Notes: generated from the sequence alone by a model not told the origin. DNA of 60,934 nt from Enterococcus gilvus ATCC BAA-350 (GCF_000407545.1 NZ_ASWH01000005.1:1-60934); one strand, 5' to 3'. Shown: positions 50,940 through 59,499, counted from the stretch's first letter. Numbers and translations are program-made.

Positions 50940-51438
50940 CGTTCGCCCCTTCTTCCTCATAAAAAGGTTGATAAAAGTCATCTTTTTCAAGCGTTGGCAA
51001 GCTATCTGCTTGATTTGGCACGTTCGGTGCCTTCGTTTCTTTAAACGGATCAGCTTCGAACCATTTGGTGGTTTCTTTGAAGGCAACGTGACGCACATCT
51101 TCCCAATAAACAGGAAGATCATTCAAGACGAAATAGTCTTGATAGGCTTCTCCTTTAAAAAAACCGGAGAGATCGTCACGAAGTCGTCCAAACTCATCCA
51201 GTAAGTTCAGTTGTACAATAATTTCTTTATTACTAAGGAAAGAATCTGACAAAACAGTGTCGATCTGTTTTCTAGTCATTTGAGGACGTGCAGCGTTGGT
51301 CTTTAACGCATAAGTTTCGTTGGCACGAACACCTTTCATGAGATCATCTAAGGCATAGGCAGTTCCCCACTTCAGGCCAAACTCGCGATCATGAAAGTCG
51401 TTATAGTCCTTGAACTCTTTTTTTGTTCGTTTAACCAT
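50908..51438 (-). CDS. hypothetical protein of the Y-polymerase operon
   Basis: Start at 51438, where its ATG overlaps the polymerase stop (GCATGGTTAA). The 176-residue soluble protein has a basic N-terminus and an acidic tail (YEEEGANDGRYDLDKDV). No domain recognised. Tight coupling suggests it modulates the polymerase, as UmuD does elsewhere, though it has no UmuD signature. Confidence 0.6.
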   Translation of the reverse strand: MVKRTKKEFKDYNDFHDREFGLKWGTAYALDDLMKGVRANETYALKTNAARPQMTRKQIDTVLSDSFLSNKEIIVQLNLLDEFGRLRDDLSGFFKGEAYQDYFVLNDLPVYWEDVRHVAFKETTKWFEADPFKETKAPNVPNQADSLPTLEKDDFYQPFYEEEGANDGRYDLDKDV

Positions 51439-52798
51439 GCGGATCACTCTCGATTCCAGATTGACCCCCTGCGTGGCCTCCAACCAGCGTAGAGCGAGCG
51501 ATCGCTCTTGAACCAGGCATATAGCTATGAGCATGAACAATCGATTTGAAGCCATATTTCTTACGGATCGTATCGACGACGAAATCAAGTTTAAAATTAT
51601 TGAGTTGCTCTTCGGGTTCTTGAAAAAGGTTCAGTTGCAAGGCATTCGTAAAACTGAGCTTGGAACAATTCACCCCAATATTACGGACATCTTGAAAATG
51701 ATAATGACGATCAAAAAGGATCAGCAACGCTTCTGCAAGTTCTTTACTGGCATTCGTCAATGGCAGTTTCATTTGTTGGTGAAACCCTCGGGTTTCAGGA
51801 TAGTTGGGATCGATATAACCCATCGAGTACCCGATCCATAAAGAAACACATTCGGTTTTCGCTCCTGCTCGCCGCAAGCGTGTACCGACTTGATCCGCCA
51901 TTTCCTTAATCACGACCTCGATTTCATCTCGACGAGTATAATCTCGATTCAAGACTTGACTGTTGCCAATCGATTTTGATTTAGGCGTGTATTTCTGACC
52001 GATAAAGCTTCGATCGATGCCCCAAGCTTTTGCGTAAAGCTCGGTTCCTATTACGCCAAGTTGTGTCTTTAGCCGCCAATAATCGGCATGTGCCAACTCA
52101 TAAGCTGTACGAATGCCCATCTGTTGAAGCCTTCTGTTGGTTCGCTTCGCAATGCCGCAAAATTCCGTGAGATCCGTAATCGACCATAATTTTTCAGGAA
52201 CGTCTTCATAGCGAATTTCCGCCCGCATGTTCGGACTAGCTTTACTATAGAGATCAAGGGCAGCTTTGGCCAACCAGCAGTTGTCCCCTATCCCTACTGT
52301 CGTGTAGATGCCTGTGGATCGACAAACATCAATTTGTATTAACCGCGCGAGTTCGTCTGCTGTCGTACAGCCATATAACTTCAAGGAGTCAGTCACATCA
52401 AGAAAGGATTCGTCTACGGAAAAGACAGAATGATTGTTCTCATCTGCATACTTTCGATAGATATTATTGATCTCCATGTTTTTCTTCATATAGTAAGACA
52501 TTCTAGGTGCTGCAATAATGAGATCCTCTGGATACGGAAATGGTAAATCTCTTGCCCTTGAAACATTGGAAATTCCATAGGCTTTTTTCGCAGCTGGTGA
52601 CGAAGCCAAAATCAGGCCACTGCCCCGCTCGTCTGGTTTGTCCGAGGGATAGCTCATGACCACCAATTTAGTTGTCAAAGGGTTTAGTCCACGTTCTACG
52701 CACTCAACGGAACTATAAAAGCTTTTACAATCGATACACAAAATATCGCGACTGGGTTCTTTTTCATAGTCGAATAGTGGATTATCGTTCCAATCCAT
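51431..52798 (-). CDS. UmuC/ImpB-type Y-family DNA polymerase
   Basis: Start at 52798 behind GGAAAGGGGTATTTCT. 455 residues: palm motif with Asp23 (LCIDCKSFYSS), the steric Tyr nearby, catalytic Asp129-Glu130 (SVDESFLDV), thumb helix-hairpin-helix (LTEFCGIAKRTNRRLQQMGI), then a little-finger domain. It copies past DNA damage and causes mutation. An SOS-type box lies over its promoter, so it is damage-induced. Known on enterococcal plasmids as UV-protection genes. Confidence 0.92.
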   Translation of the reverse strand: MDWNDNPLFDYEKEPSRDILCIDCKSFYSSVECVERGLNPLTTKLVVMSYPSDKPDERGSGLILASSPAAKKAYGISNVSRARDLPFPYPEDLIIAAPRMSYYMKKNMEINNIYRKYADENNHSVFSVDESFLDVTDSLKLYGCTTADELARLIQIDVCRSTGIYTTVGIGDNCWLAKAALDLYSKASPNMRAEIRYEDVPEKLWSITDLTEFCGIAKRTNRRLQQMGIRTAYELAHADYWRLKTQLGVIGTELYAKAWGIDRSFIGQKYTPKSKSIGNSQVLNRDYTRRDEIEVVIKEMADQVGTRLRRAGAKTECVSLWIGYSMGYIDPNYPETRGFHQQMKLPLTNASKELAEALLILFDRHYHFQDVRNIGVNCSKLSFTNALQLNLFQEPEEQLNNFKLDFVVDTIRKKYGFKSIVHAHSYMPGSRAIARSTLVGGHAGGQSGIESDPHG

Positions 52799-52818
52799 AG
52801 AAATACCCCTTTCCAAAA

Positions 52819-52865
52819 GAACGTATGTTCGGTATAATTTAAACACGGTCTCTTAGAGAAGTCAA
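52819..52865 (-). promoter_or_regulatory. SOS-regulated promoter of the polymerase operon
   Basis: GAACGTATGTTC (52819-52830) is a perfect GAAC-N4-GTTC box of the Gram-positive LexA type. Upstream on the minus strand lie TAAATT (-10, 52836-52841) and TTGACT (-35, 52860-52865), 18 bases apart. The box sits at the transcription start. Confidence 0.8.
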
Positions 52866-52944
52866 TTATTTTTACTGACAACGATGTTTTGATGAGCAAT
52901 TGCTGATATGATAACTATAAAGATACTTTAGGAAGTGAATACGT

Positions 52945-53106
52945 ATGAGTAAAGAAGAATATCTTCAGCACGTCTCCTGTTTATTGAAACAAGAACAAAT
53001 TGAGCCACACCTGCAACGACAAATACTTGAGACAGTTCGTGAACTTTTGACTTTTTACAGTGTTGAATTTGTTCACGAATTATTCCCTACGTTCTTTCAC
53101 CAGTAA
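52945..53106 (+). CDS. small hypothetical protein, 53 aa
   Basis: ATG behind TAGGAAGTGAATACGT opens MSKEEYLQHVSCLLKQEQIE, ending HELFPTFFHQ. It is helical and diverges from the polymerase operon. It lies about 90 bases before the AbiH-like gene and may belong with it. Confidence 0.5.
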   Translation: MSKEEYLQHVSCLLKQEQIEPHLQRQILETVRELLTFYSVEFVHELFPTFFHQ

Positions 53107-53114
53107 AGGAGGAA

Positions 53115-53189
53115 ATGAACCTGATTACTAAAGTGGACTTACTAGAGAAAATATATAAGAATCAACTACAGCATACAATGAAGGAGTGA
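53115..53189 (+). CDS. possible 24-residue peptide
   Basis: ATG right after AAAGGAGGAA gives MNLITKVDLLEKIYKNQLQH and four more residues. Spacing is short and composition is ordinary, so the call is weak. Confidence 0.25.
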   Translation: MNLITKVDLLEKIYKNQLQHTMKE

Positions 53190-53199
53190 GCTTCTGAAC

Positions 53200-54402
53200 A
53201 TGAAGAATCTATTAGTTTTAGGCAATGGCTTTGATTTAACTTGTAATTTACGTTCTAAATATGAGCAATATTTCCATTCAAAATTCAGTGATGATTTAAC
53301 TTTGGATTTGGATCGTCTAAAGAAAGAATTCGAAGAATTTTTTGTACTATTTTGTGAGCGATCGGGCGAAAACAGAGGAGAAAGATATTCCCTTTATTCT
53401 GAGGCTAAAGATTATTTTAACGATTATAAAAAACCAAAAAAAATTAATATTTGGGATTTGATTATCTATTACGGAAAAGAAGGAATTCCAGATAAATGGA
53501 ATGATGTAGAGTCAAGAATATTAGACTTTTTGGTTTATGAGCCATACAATTCTGAATCAAAAAGAAGAATTCCGAATTTTATACAAATAAAAGAATCAAA
53601 ATATACAATTGATAAGATACGTGATGAAGAAAATAAATATTCATCATACTTTTATTCACAATTAATTATATTTGTAGCTTCATTATTTAATTTACCTGAT
53701 CCTTCAACTTCAAAGAGCACCCTATTATCTGAATTAAAGAAGTTTGAAAATAATTTTCGCGAATACTTGTTGCACAGTTTAGATGACCCTCACGACATGT
53801 ATTGCTATAAAGAAAATGCAGAACATCTTTTAGAAAATATAAAAAAACAAGCCAACCCTGAATTTCCAGTTCGCCTTAGTGTGCTGTCTTTTAACTATAC
53901 TAGACCTTTTACGTCTAATGTTTTAAATGTGAAGCATCTTCAATGGCAAAATATTCACGGTCGATTAGAAGAAAACAACATTATCCTCGGGATAGATCAA
54001 AACAAAGTTAATGTTAAGGATGTTGCTTACAGATTTACAAAAACATATCGACAATTACTACAAAATGACAGTTGGTTTAATCAGACGCAAACGATTTTGC
54101 CAAATAAAGAGGATATTCACAAAATAATTTTCTATGGTCATTCATTAAGTGAAGCAGATTATTCTTACTTTCAATCAATATTCGATTATTACGATATTTA
54201 TTTATCACGAGTAGAGCTCATCTTCTTTTATAATGATTACCGACCAAATATCCAACAAGAACAAGTATTAGACGTTAGTCGTTTGATTAAAAAATACGGT
54301 CAGACAATGGTAAATAAGGATCATGGGGATAATCTGCTTCATAAATTGATAATTGAAAAAAGATTAAGTGTGAGAAAACTACTTGTTTCACCCATGCTTT
54401 AA
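53200..54402 (+). CDS. AbiH-family abortive-infection protein
   Basis: 400 residues, ATG behind AAGGAGTGAGCTTCTGAAC. It opens MKNLLVLGNGFDLTCNLRSK, with the Rossmann-like GNGFDL motif diagnostic of AbiH, and near the C-terminus carries FYGHSLSEADYSYFQSIFD, the conserved GHSL...D segment of that family. AbiH proteins protect the population by halting phage growth at the cost of the cell; the exact trigger is unknown. AT-rich (about 30% GC by eye) next to its neighbours, so acquired separately. Confidence 0.88.
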   Translation: MKNLLVLGNGFDLTCNLRSKYEQYFHSKFSDDLTLDLDRLKKEFEEFFVLFCERSGENRGERYSLYSEAKDYFNDYKKPKKINIWDLIIYYGKEGIPDKWNDVESRILDFLVYEPYNSESKRRIPNFIQIKESKYTIDKIRDEENKYSSYFYSQLIIFVASLFNLPDPSTSKSTLLSELKKFENNFREYLLHSLDDPHDMYCYKENAEHLLENIKKQANPEFPVRLSVLSFNYTRPFTSNVLNVKHLQWQNIHGRLEENNIILGIDQNKVNVKDVAYRFTKTYRQLLQNDSWFNQTQTILPNKEDIHKIIFYGHSLSEADYSYFQSIFDYYDIYLSRVELIFFYNDYRPNIQQEQVLDVSRLIKKYGQTMVNKDHGDNLLHKLIIEKRLSVRKLLVSPML

Positions 54403-54728
54403 TATTACTTAAATAACCTGAAATTGGCCTGAAAAATAAGGCACTCTATTATTCAATTCTCACCTGTGCGCGGTATGCCCTTATACGACCTATTTCAAAA
54501 TAAGTTATACACGTTACCTATGGGTATACCTATAAGTGGTATATGATCTGTCCTTTGTATCAAGTTTCCAGCTTCAAAAATATGTTACTTTTAAATGTGT
54601 TTTTTTAAACGGAAAAGCAGCGTTTCCATACTATAGCAGACAGGCTTGTATTTTCACTGTTAGGTGTGTTTTTTTGAAAAATTATTGATACTATATAGGT
54701 ATAAAAATATTTGAGGAGAGGATACACC
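54403..54728. other. gap after abiH with duplicated T-rich segments
   Basis: No gene seen. It contains the palindrome GGTATACC near 54531 and two copies of a GTGTTTTTTT-R-AAA segment (near 54597 and 54665). The second lies about 50 bases before the gene at 54729, next to a TTGAAA/TATAAA promoter-like pair. Confidence 0.4.
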
Positions 54729-54908
54729 ATGAATGAAGAACAACAAGCTGCTTTAAAATTAATGGAGAGCCAGCTTGAATTCTCTGGATTTACGCCTATA
54801 CAATCTTTAACAATGGGCTTGTCTTATTACAAAGGTGGCTATTATGATAATTTAAGTGAGCAAGAATTCGAGCAGATTGTAAAATACTTCGTTGAAAAAT
54901 ATATGTAG
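54729..54908 (+). CDS. small acidic protein, 59 aa
   Basis: ATG at 54729 behind GAGGAGAGGATACACC. MNEEQQAALKLMESQLEFSG..., with a Tyr/Gly-rich middle (GLSYYKGGYYDN). No family recognised. Followed by a gene of unknown function 21 bases on. Confidence 0.55.
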   Translation: MNEEQQAALKLMESQLEFSGFTPIQSLTMGLSYYKGGYYDNLSEQEFEQIVKYFVEKYM

Positions 54909-54929
54909 TCTGAAAGGAGCGGGCGTTCT

Positions 54930-55229
54930 ATGAATTTAAGTGAAGCAGAAAAAAGTCTACTTTCTCACCCCAGCGGTTCCTGTAAGCTCAATGTTGATGT
55001 AGACTACATTCTATATGTAAGGGACAATTGGGAAGAAGTGCAGAAATTTTGTCTTCCATTTTCGATTGAGAAAAGTAAAATTAATACAGAATCGGGGCGC
55101 GCCGTCATTGATCTTCCTTCGGGGAATGAAACGTTTGAATATGGCATGATTCTAGTTCGACTGGGTACGAAACGAATCTTGCTATTTACCTTTAGTGAAT
55201 TTATGGAGATTTTTTCTCTTTTAAAATAA
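54930..55229 (+). CDS. hypothetical protein, 99 aa
   Basis: The start follows GAAAGGAGCGGGCGTTCT. A soluble protein of mixed structure. Ends before a terminator. No motif recognised. Confidence 0.55.
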   Translation: MNLSEAEKSLLSHPSGSCKLNVDVDYILYVRDNWEEVQKFCLPFSIEKSKINTESGRAVIDLPSGNETFEYGMILVRLGTKRILLFTFSEFMEIFSLLK

Positions 55230-55254
55230 ATTGATAAGCACTGCTGGTACAAGA

Positions 55255-55292
55255 AAGAGCCACTGCTCGAGGAGAGCGGAGGTTCTTTTTTC
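55255..55292 (+). terminator. intrinsic terminator
   Basis: AAGAGCC (55255-55261) pairs with GGTTCTT (55281-55287) around an inner GCTC/GAGC stem and runs into a T-tract. Confidence 0.75.
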
Positions 55293-55493
55293 TAATCTCC
55301 CAACGATTACATTTTCATTAACAATCTAATTTTTTTTTAATTTCACTCTTTCAGATAAAACTTGTGTTCGATATAATCAATTTGCACCTACTAACCATAG
55401 TCAAACAAATATTTAATTTGGAGACGCTACTACGATCAATAAAGTAGGATTCTAAAAATACAAAACAGCTATAAATTAGGGAGGGCAAATAAA

Positions 55494-55898
55494 TTGTTGA
55501 GAGTGTTTGTACAAAAAAGTCATGTATCCTGTAAAAAATTATTGAATTGGCTTGATGAACAAGGGGTTAACTATGAGAAACGCTATATTGATGAAGTACC
55601 TTTATCAGAGAAAGAACTATTGAACATCCTGAGTTTTACAGAAAATGGCTTTGAAGAGATTCTTAGCACTCGTTCATTGAAAAATCAATTGAACCTAACT
55701 GAATCGGATATTGAGCCGCTTAGCGTGAAACAATTAGTTGCACTAATGGTAAAAAATCCCTCCCTAATAAAAAGACCGTTTGTAATTAGAGGAGAAAAAC
55801 TTTATATAGGCTATGACAAAGATCAAGTTTATACACTAATTCCTAAAGACGTGCGATACAAAAAAAGAAATGAGTTCCGATACGTGTCAAAAACTTAA
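55494..55898 (+). CDS. second Spx-family protein
   Basis: TTG start behind GGGAGGGCAAATAAA; 134 residues. VFVQKSHVSCKKLLNWLDEQ keeps one Cys where Spx has CxxC; then LSFTENGFEEIL, RPFVIRGEKLYIGYDKDQVY and a basic tail. The family binds the alpha subunit of RNA polymerase to reprogramme stress transcription. Its stop lies inside the palindrome of the resolution site. The plasmid thus carries two Spx variants, neither with a full thiol switch. Confidence 0.75.
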   Translation: MLRVFVQKSHVSCKKLLNWLDEQGVNYEKRYIDEVPLSEKELLNILSFTENGFEEILSTRSLKNQLNLTESDIEPLSVKQLVALMVKNPSLIKRPFVIRGEKLYIGYDKDQVYTLIPKDVRYKKRNEFRYVSKT

Positions 55899-55966
55899 TA
55901 GTTTTTGACACGATACCTAAAACGCTTTATACTAGCTTTAACATCGTGTCAGAAACTAATGTCAAA
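55883..55966. other. candidate res site for the serine resolvase
   Basis: CGTGTCAAAAACT-TAAT-AGTTTTTGACACG (55883-55912) is a 30-bp palindrome, the size of a resolvase crossover subsite. A related CGTGTCAGAAACT...GTCAAAAAG segment follows at about 55945-55966, fitting a second subsite. It lies upstream of the resolvase gene. The subsite borders are inferred. Confidence 0.65.
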
Positions 55967-55980
55967 AAGTGGTGATTATT

Positions 55981-56322
55981 TTGGGCGAAAATCTAGGGTC
56001 TCCCCTCCCCTCTGAAACAAATTTACTCTTTCAAAAGAAAATTGTTTTCACAGGTACCTTACAAACGATGACTAGAGAAAAAGCGCAACATTTAGTTTCT
56101 ATTCTAAATGGCGACGTGCAACATGCCGTCACCAAAAAAACAGATATTCTTGTCGTCGGTGTTCACCACCAGACCCTTTTTGAGACGGACGCTCTTTCTA
56201 AAAAAGAAGCATTAGCCAAAAAATACCAATCAGAAGGACACCCTATTTCTGTTCTATCTGAAAAAGAGTTTTTTTCGCTCGCTGTCGAACAGTTGGAAAA
56301 AGTTAGAAACAATTTATATTAG
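55981..56322 (+). CDS. BRCT-only protein
   Basis: TTG at 55981 has GTGGTGATTATT upstream (a GTG at 55969 is possible). About 113 residues. KKIVFTGTLQTMTREKAQHL...NGDVQHAVTKKTDILVVG is a BRCT domain like that of NAD-dependent DNA ligase and exonuclease epsilon, here without any catalytic part. It should bind protein or DNA ends. Placement between the res-like site and the resolvase suggests a link to recombination or repair. Confidence 0.75.
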   Translation: MGENLGSPLPSETNLLFQKKIVFTGTLQTMTREKAQHLVSILNGDVQHAVTKKTDILVVGVHHQTLFETDALSKKEALAKKYQSEGHPISVLSEKEFFSLAVEQLEKVRNNLY

Positions 56323-56337
56323 AAAGGGACTTTTGAA

Positions 56338-56916
56338 ATGCAATATGGATATGCCAGGGTCTCTACCCTTTCTCAAAGTACCAATGAGCAAATGCAGCAG
56401 TTACTAGAATTTGGCGTGCTAAAGAAAAACATCTATTCAGATAAATTTACTGGAACGAAAAGTAATCGTCCTGCATTCACTACTATGTTAGACAAATTGC
56501 GTTCAGGCGATATGATCGTTGTCACCAAGTTAGATCGATTTGCTAGAAATACTCGTGAAGCGTTGGAAATTATTGAACCGCTGCTCGATGACGATATTAC
56601 CATTAAAGTGTTAAATCTAGGAACGATCGAAAATACTCCTATGGGACGCATGATCGTTCGAACGCTCTTGAGCGTAGCAGAAATGGAGCGCGATATGATC
56701 GTTGAGCGTACACAAGAAGGCAAAGCCTTTGCGAAGAAGAACAATCCAAACTATCGTGAAGGACGACCGAAGGCAACGCTGACGGGCCCTAAGCAACATG
56801 CCTACGAGCTTATGCAGCAAGGCATGAATTACAAGGACGTAGAAGAAAGAACCGGTTTTAGTCGGAGTACACTCTACAGAATTAAAAAAATGAGAAGACA
56901 ACCAGGGGATAATTGA
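56338..56916 (+). CDS. serine resolvase (Tn3 family type)
   Basis: 192 residues. N-terminal catalytic domain with Ser at position 9 (GYARVSTLSQSTNEQ), RPAFTTMLDKLRSGDMIVV, KLDRFARNTREAL and the E-helix (GRMIVRTLLSVAEMERDMIV), then a C-terminal HTH (YKDVEERTGFSRSTLYRIKK). It resolves plasmid multimers at a res site; one is seen upstream. No transposase gene is present, so this is a plasmid maintenance gene rather than part of a transposon. Confidence 0.9.
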   Translation: MQYGYARVSTLSQSTNEQMQQLLEFGVLKKNIYSDKFTGTKSNRPAFTTMLDKLRSGDMIVVTKLDRFARNTREALEIIEPLLDDDITIKVLNLGTIENTPMGRMIVRTLLSVAEMERDMIVERTQEGKAFAKKNNPNYREGRPKATLTGPKQHAYELMQQGMNYKDVEERTGFSRSTLYRIKKMRRQPGDN

Positions 56917-57040
56917 TAGTGAACAAGAGTGAGAAAGAACAACGATTGAAGCTTCAAAGAAAACTAGAGTTAAGTAGAACTACATTTTAAAATATCTACA
57001 ATGCTAGAAAATATGCGCTCGTAGTAAAGTAGAGCCTAAT

Positions 57041-57080
57041 AAAGCAGCAACCAAATTTATTTTTGGGTTGCTGCTTTTCT
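57041..57080 (+). terminator. intrinsic terminator after the resolvase
   Basis: AAAGCAGCAACC pairs perfectly with GGTTGCTGCTTT (57066-57077) and is followed by T-rich sequence. Confidence 0.85.
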
Positions 57081-57218
57081 TTATATCCAATAAATGTATA
57101 AGCTAAATACCTATGGTATACAACTAATCTCACTTGCGATATTTACTTTTCGTTTTTGACGATTCATTGTACACCTTTCTAATACAATACGTAATATAAA
57201 AGGATCATAATAGACATG

Positions 57219-57284
57219 TAGTATATTACTATTACATTAGTAATATGGTACCATTCTATTTCTTATTGTATTCTATTAGTAGTT
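57219..57284. repeat. centromere-like TAGTA repeats downstream of the partition genes
   Basis: TAGTATAT (57219-57226), TAGTAATA on the minus strand (57224-57231), TAGTAATA (57238-57245) and TAGTAGTT (57277-57284). The same octamer family recurs at 58964-59010 on the other side of the partition operon. pAD1-type partition systems use TAGTARRR repeats as binding sites. Confidence 0.6.
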
Positions 57285-57327
57285 TTACGATCTAAAAAAT
57301 ATAAAGTAATATTTTTAGAAATATTAA

Positions 57328-57368
57328 ATACGACTAAAAGAAATGCAATATATTACTTTTAGTCGTAT
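57328..57368 (-). terminator. hairpin at the end of the partition operon
   Basis: ATACGACTAAAAG pairs with CTTTTAGTCGTAT (13 bp). It lies just past the minus-strand stop at 57372. A T-rich run follows weakly on the minus strand. Confidence 0.65.
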
Positions 57369-57371
57369 AAC

Positions 57372-57842
57372 TTATTTTTTTATATTTTTAAAGTTCTCTA
57401 CATTAAGAGGGTACTTTCCGTAATCCTTAATGTGTTCGTTGGCTTCGTCTTCATCAATTAGCCCTAGTTGATAGAAGTGTTGCCAAATTGCATTCTCTAG
57501 AAAATCTGAAAGAAATCCCTTAGTTCCTGCAAGCTTTTTGGTATTTTTATTATCCTTATGAATCAGACTATCTAGCTTCCTCACAGTAAACTCATTTAGC
57601 TTGTAAGTCTTGTTGATACTTTCAACTGAATCACTTTCTTTTGCAGCCGTTAAACCAAACTTTTGAGCTTGAGAATTACTTGACGTATTCTCAACAATTT
57701 GAACTACTTCTTCTGGATCAGCTTCATACTGATCTGATGTATCAAATTCTAGAGAATCCTCGGGTGTTTCGATTGCGTCCAAATCAGCATCAAATGCTGT
57801 TTCAAAATCTGCTGATGGTCGTTTCTTATTAGATCTAGGCAT
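57372..57842 (-). CDS. ParB-like (RepC/PrgO-like) partition protein
   Basis: 156 residues. An acidic N-terminal half (DADLDAIETPEDSLEFDTSD), a helical basic middle (KTYKLNEFTVRKLDSLIHKD) and a C-terminal region likely for binding. It follows parA with a stop/start overlap, the usual place of the centromere-binding partner in pAD1/pCF10-type plasmids. No classical ParB motif, as expected for that group. Confidence 0.7.
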   Translation of the reverse strand: MPRSNKKRPSADFETAFDADLDAIETPEDSLEFDTSDQYEADPEEVVQIVENTSSNSQAQKFGLTAAKESDSVESINKTYKLNEFTVRKLDSLIHKDNKNTKKLAGTKGFLSDFLENAIWQHFYQLGLIDEDEANEHIKDYGKYPLNVENFKNIKK

Positions 57843-58807
57843 TATTCTTCGACCTCACTTTCTTTAAATAGGTTATGAGGAATATCAAGGGTTTCACCTT
57901 TAGCTGATAACAAACCGATCCGATTCATTTCATCAAGTAGCTTATAGAAATGTTGTGCAAATGGATTATCTGGGAAGCTCATAGTAATTGGCATACCACT
58001 CCTGATAAGTTTATCTGCAAATTTAATAGAGCGTGGTAACTCAGTATCAAAATAGTGGTATCCATTTCTATTCGTATATTTCATCATAGCGTTGATCATT
58101 TTAGCATGAACATTCGTATTGTATACTTTATTCCCTAAAACACCGCCAATTCTCAAGCTGGGATTGAATTTCTCCTTTAAAGTATTCACTCTAGAAATCA
58201 AATGAACCACTCCATCAACACCGTTCATATCAGGTTCATAAGGGATAATCACAACATCAGATATTGTCAAAACTGATGATGTTACTTGTTTCAATTCTGG
58301 TGGTGTATCAAAGATAATAAAATCGTAGTTATCCTCAACACTATCAAAGTAACCTTCTAGAGCATTGAAATAGTTTGAACTAGGATCTATAGATTTGTTT
58401 AGGATTTTTTTTAGTCCGGCGACACTAGATATTGCCTTTAAATTGTCTTTTGATTTTTTTACTAATGATACAAACCATTCGAGGATGTTATCTCTAAACT
58501 CTTCCATCTTATCAAACTCTAAAAAATTATTATCAGAGTTTGCCGGCAGCACATCTATTTGTGTGTCATAGGTTGGAACAATAGTTTCTTCAACCTTAGC
58601 TTGACCCATAAACACATCATAAATTGTATTTTGTTCTTTGCCTACCTTAACTCTAAAAGACTTTGTTAGATTCCCTTGCGCATCAGTATCAACCGCAAGT
58701 ATTCTAGCACTCGGAAAAGACTTTCGAATAGCTCCAATTAAATTTATTGAAATGAGCGTTTTACCAACGCCACCTTTATTTGCCGAAACACTAAGTTTCA
58801 ACGCCAT
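57842..58807 (-). CDS. parA: ParA-type partition ATPase
   Basis: 321 residues with KGGVGKTLISINLIGA (deviant Walker A), LAVDTDAQGNLTKSF and FIIFDTPPELK (Walker B). Site AGGAGGAATGAAAT on the minus strand. It positions plasmid copies with the downstream ParB-like protein and the flanking repeats. It is transcribed away from the replication genes. Confidence 0.9.
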   Translation of the reverse strand: MALKLSVSANKGGVGKTLISINLIGAIRKSFPSARILAVDTDAQGNLTKSFRVKVGKEQNTIYDVFMGQAKVEETIVPTYDTQIDVLPANSDNNFLEFDKMEEFRDNILEWFVSLVKKSKDNLKAISSVAGLKKILNKSIDPSSNYFNALEGYFDSVEDNYDFIIFDTPPELKQVTSSVLTISDVVIIPYEPDMNGVDGVVHLISRVNTLKEKFNPSLRIGGVLGNKVYNTNVHAKMINAMMKYTNRNGYHYFDTELPRSIKFADKLIRSGMPITMSFPDNPFAQHFYKLLDEMNRIGLLSAKGETLDIPHNLFKESEVEE

Positions 58808-58963
58808 ATTTCATTCCTCCTAAATAGTCGTATGCTATATTACTTTAATATTACTTAAAGCAATTCATGAATAATATTTTCTATGGCTATAAGGTAACAT
58901 AGTTTGTAGTCGATTGCAACAACAAATAAAAAAACCAAACAATCTAATATATTATGAAAGGAA

Positions 58964-59010
58964 TAGTAATAAATTATTAATAGTAATATATTGGTATTTT
59001 ATTAGTAATG
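58964..59010. repeat. centromere-like TAGTAAT repeats upstream of parA
   Basis: TAGTAATA at 58964-58971 and 58981-58988 and TAGTAATG at 59003-59010, in AT-rich DNA. They face the partition operon from the promoter side, which suits both autoregulation and centromere function. Confidence 0.65.
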
Positions 59011-59139
59011 CATTTTTGACAGTAGTTGAGACAAGAAGCTTTATATAGCCTTATTCTGGTTAGCGTAATCGCGTAGGGATTGTTATCGATAGTAGTTGAA
59101 ATTGAGGATTATAGATGATAGACTGTGATAAAACAGATT

Positions 59140-59159
59140 CGTTGTTGATTGTGACAACG
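59140..59159. promoter_or_regulatory. dyad before the replication operon
   Basis: CGTTGT...ACAACG forms a 6-bp dyad with an 8-base loop, just upstream of the site GCAGGGGGTTCTTGT. It is a possible operator for the HTH protein at 59179. Confidence 0.45.
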
Positions 59160-59178
59160 TATTGCAGGGGGTTCTTGT

Positions 59179-59499
59179 ATGGAACAAGGAACTAAAGAAT
59201 TTAGAAATGAATACGATAGATATATCTTAAAACTTTTAATAAAAGAATACTATATCAGCAGACCTGAACTGTCAAAAGCAATCGGACTTACTTTAAGTTT
59301 TGTCAGAGAATTTGACAATGGAACTCGTTCTTTCGGAGCAACCGCATTAGATCAATTTGAAGAACTAGTTTTCAGCAAGTATGAACCTTTACTAAAAGTT
59401 CATGAATACGATTTAAACCAAATAAAAGAACAGTTAGAGTCTATCGAATCAGACGAGGAGCTAGAGGCGTTCCGCTTAAATAATTTCGAGATGATCTAA
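59179..59499 (+). CDS. HTH protein upstream of repA, likely copy control
   Basis: 106 residues with a helix-turn-helix-like segment (RPELSKAIGLTLSFVREFDN) and a charged helical tail (QIKEQLESIESDEELEAF). It precedes repA by 22 bases with a strong site. Small proteins in this place (PrgN-like) tune replication in related plasmids; I base the role on position. Confidence 0.55.
   Translation: MEQGTKEFRNEYDRYILKLLIKEYYISRPELSKAIGLTLSFVREFDNGTRSFGATALDQFEELVFSKYEPLLKVHEYDLNQIKEQLESIESDEELEAFRLNNFEMI

Noticed and set aside
56338..56916. Resolvase as part of a Tn3-family transposon
   Set aside because: No transposase and no terminal inverted repeats seen around it.
56919..56990. 23-codon frame after the resolvase
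   Set aside because: A GTG start with a weak site and no recognisable feature; more likely chance.
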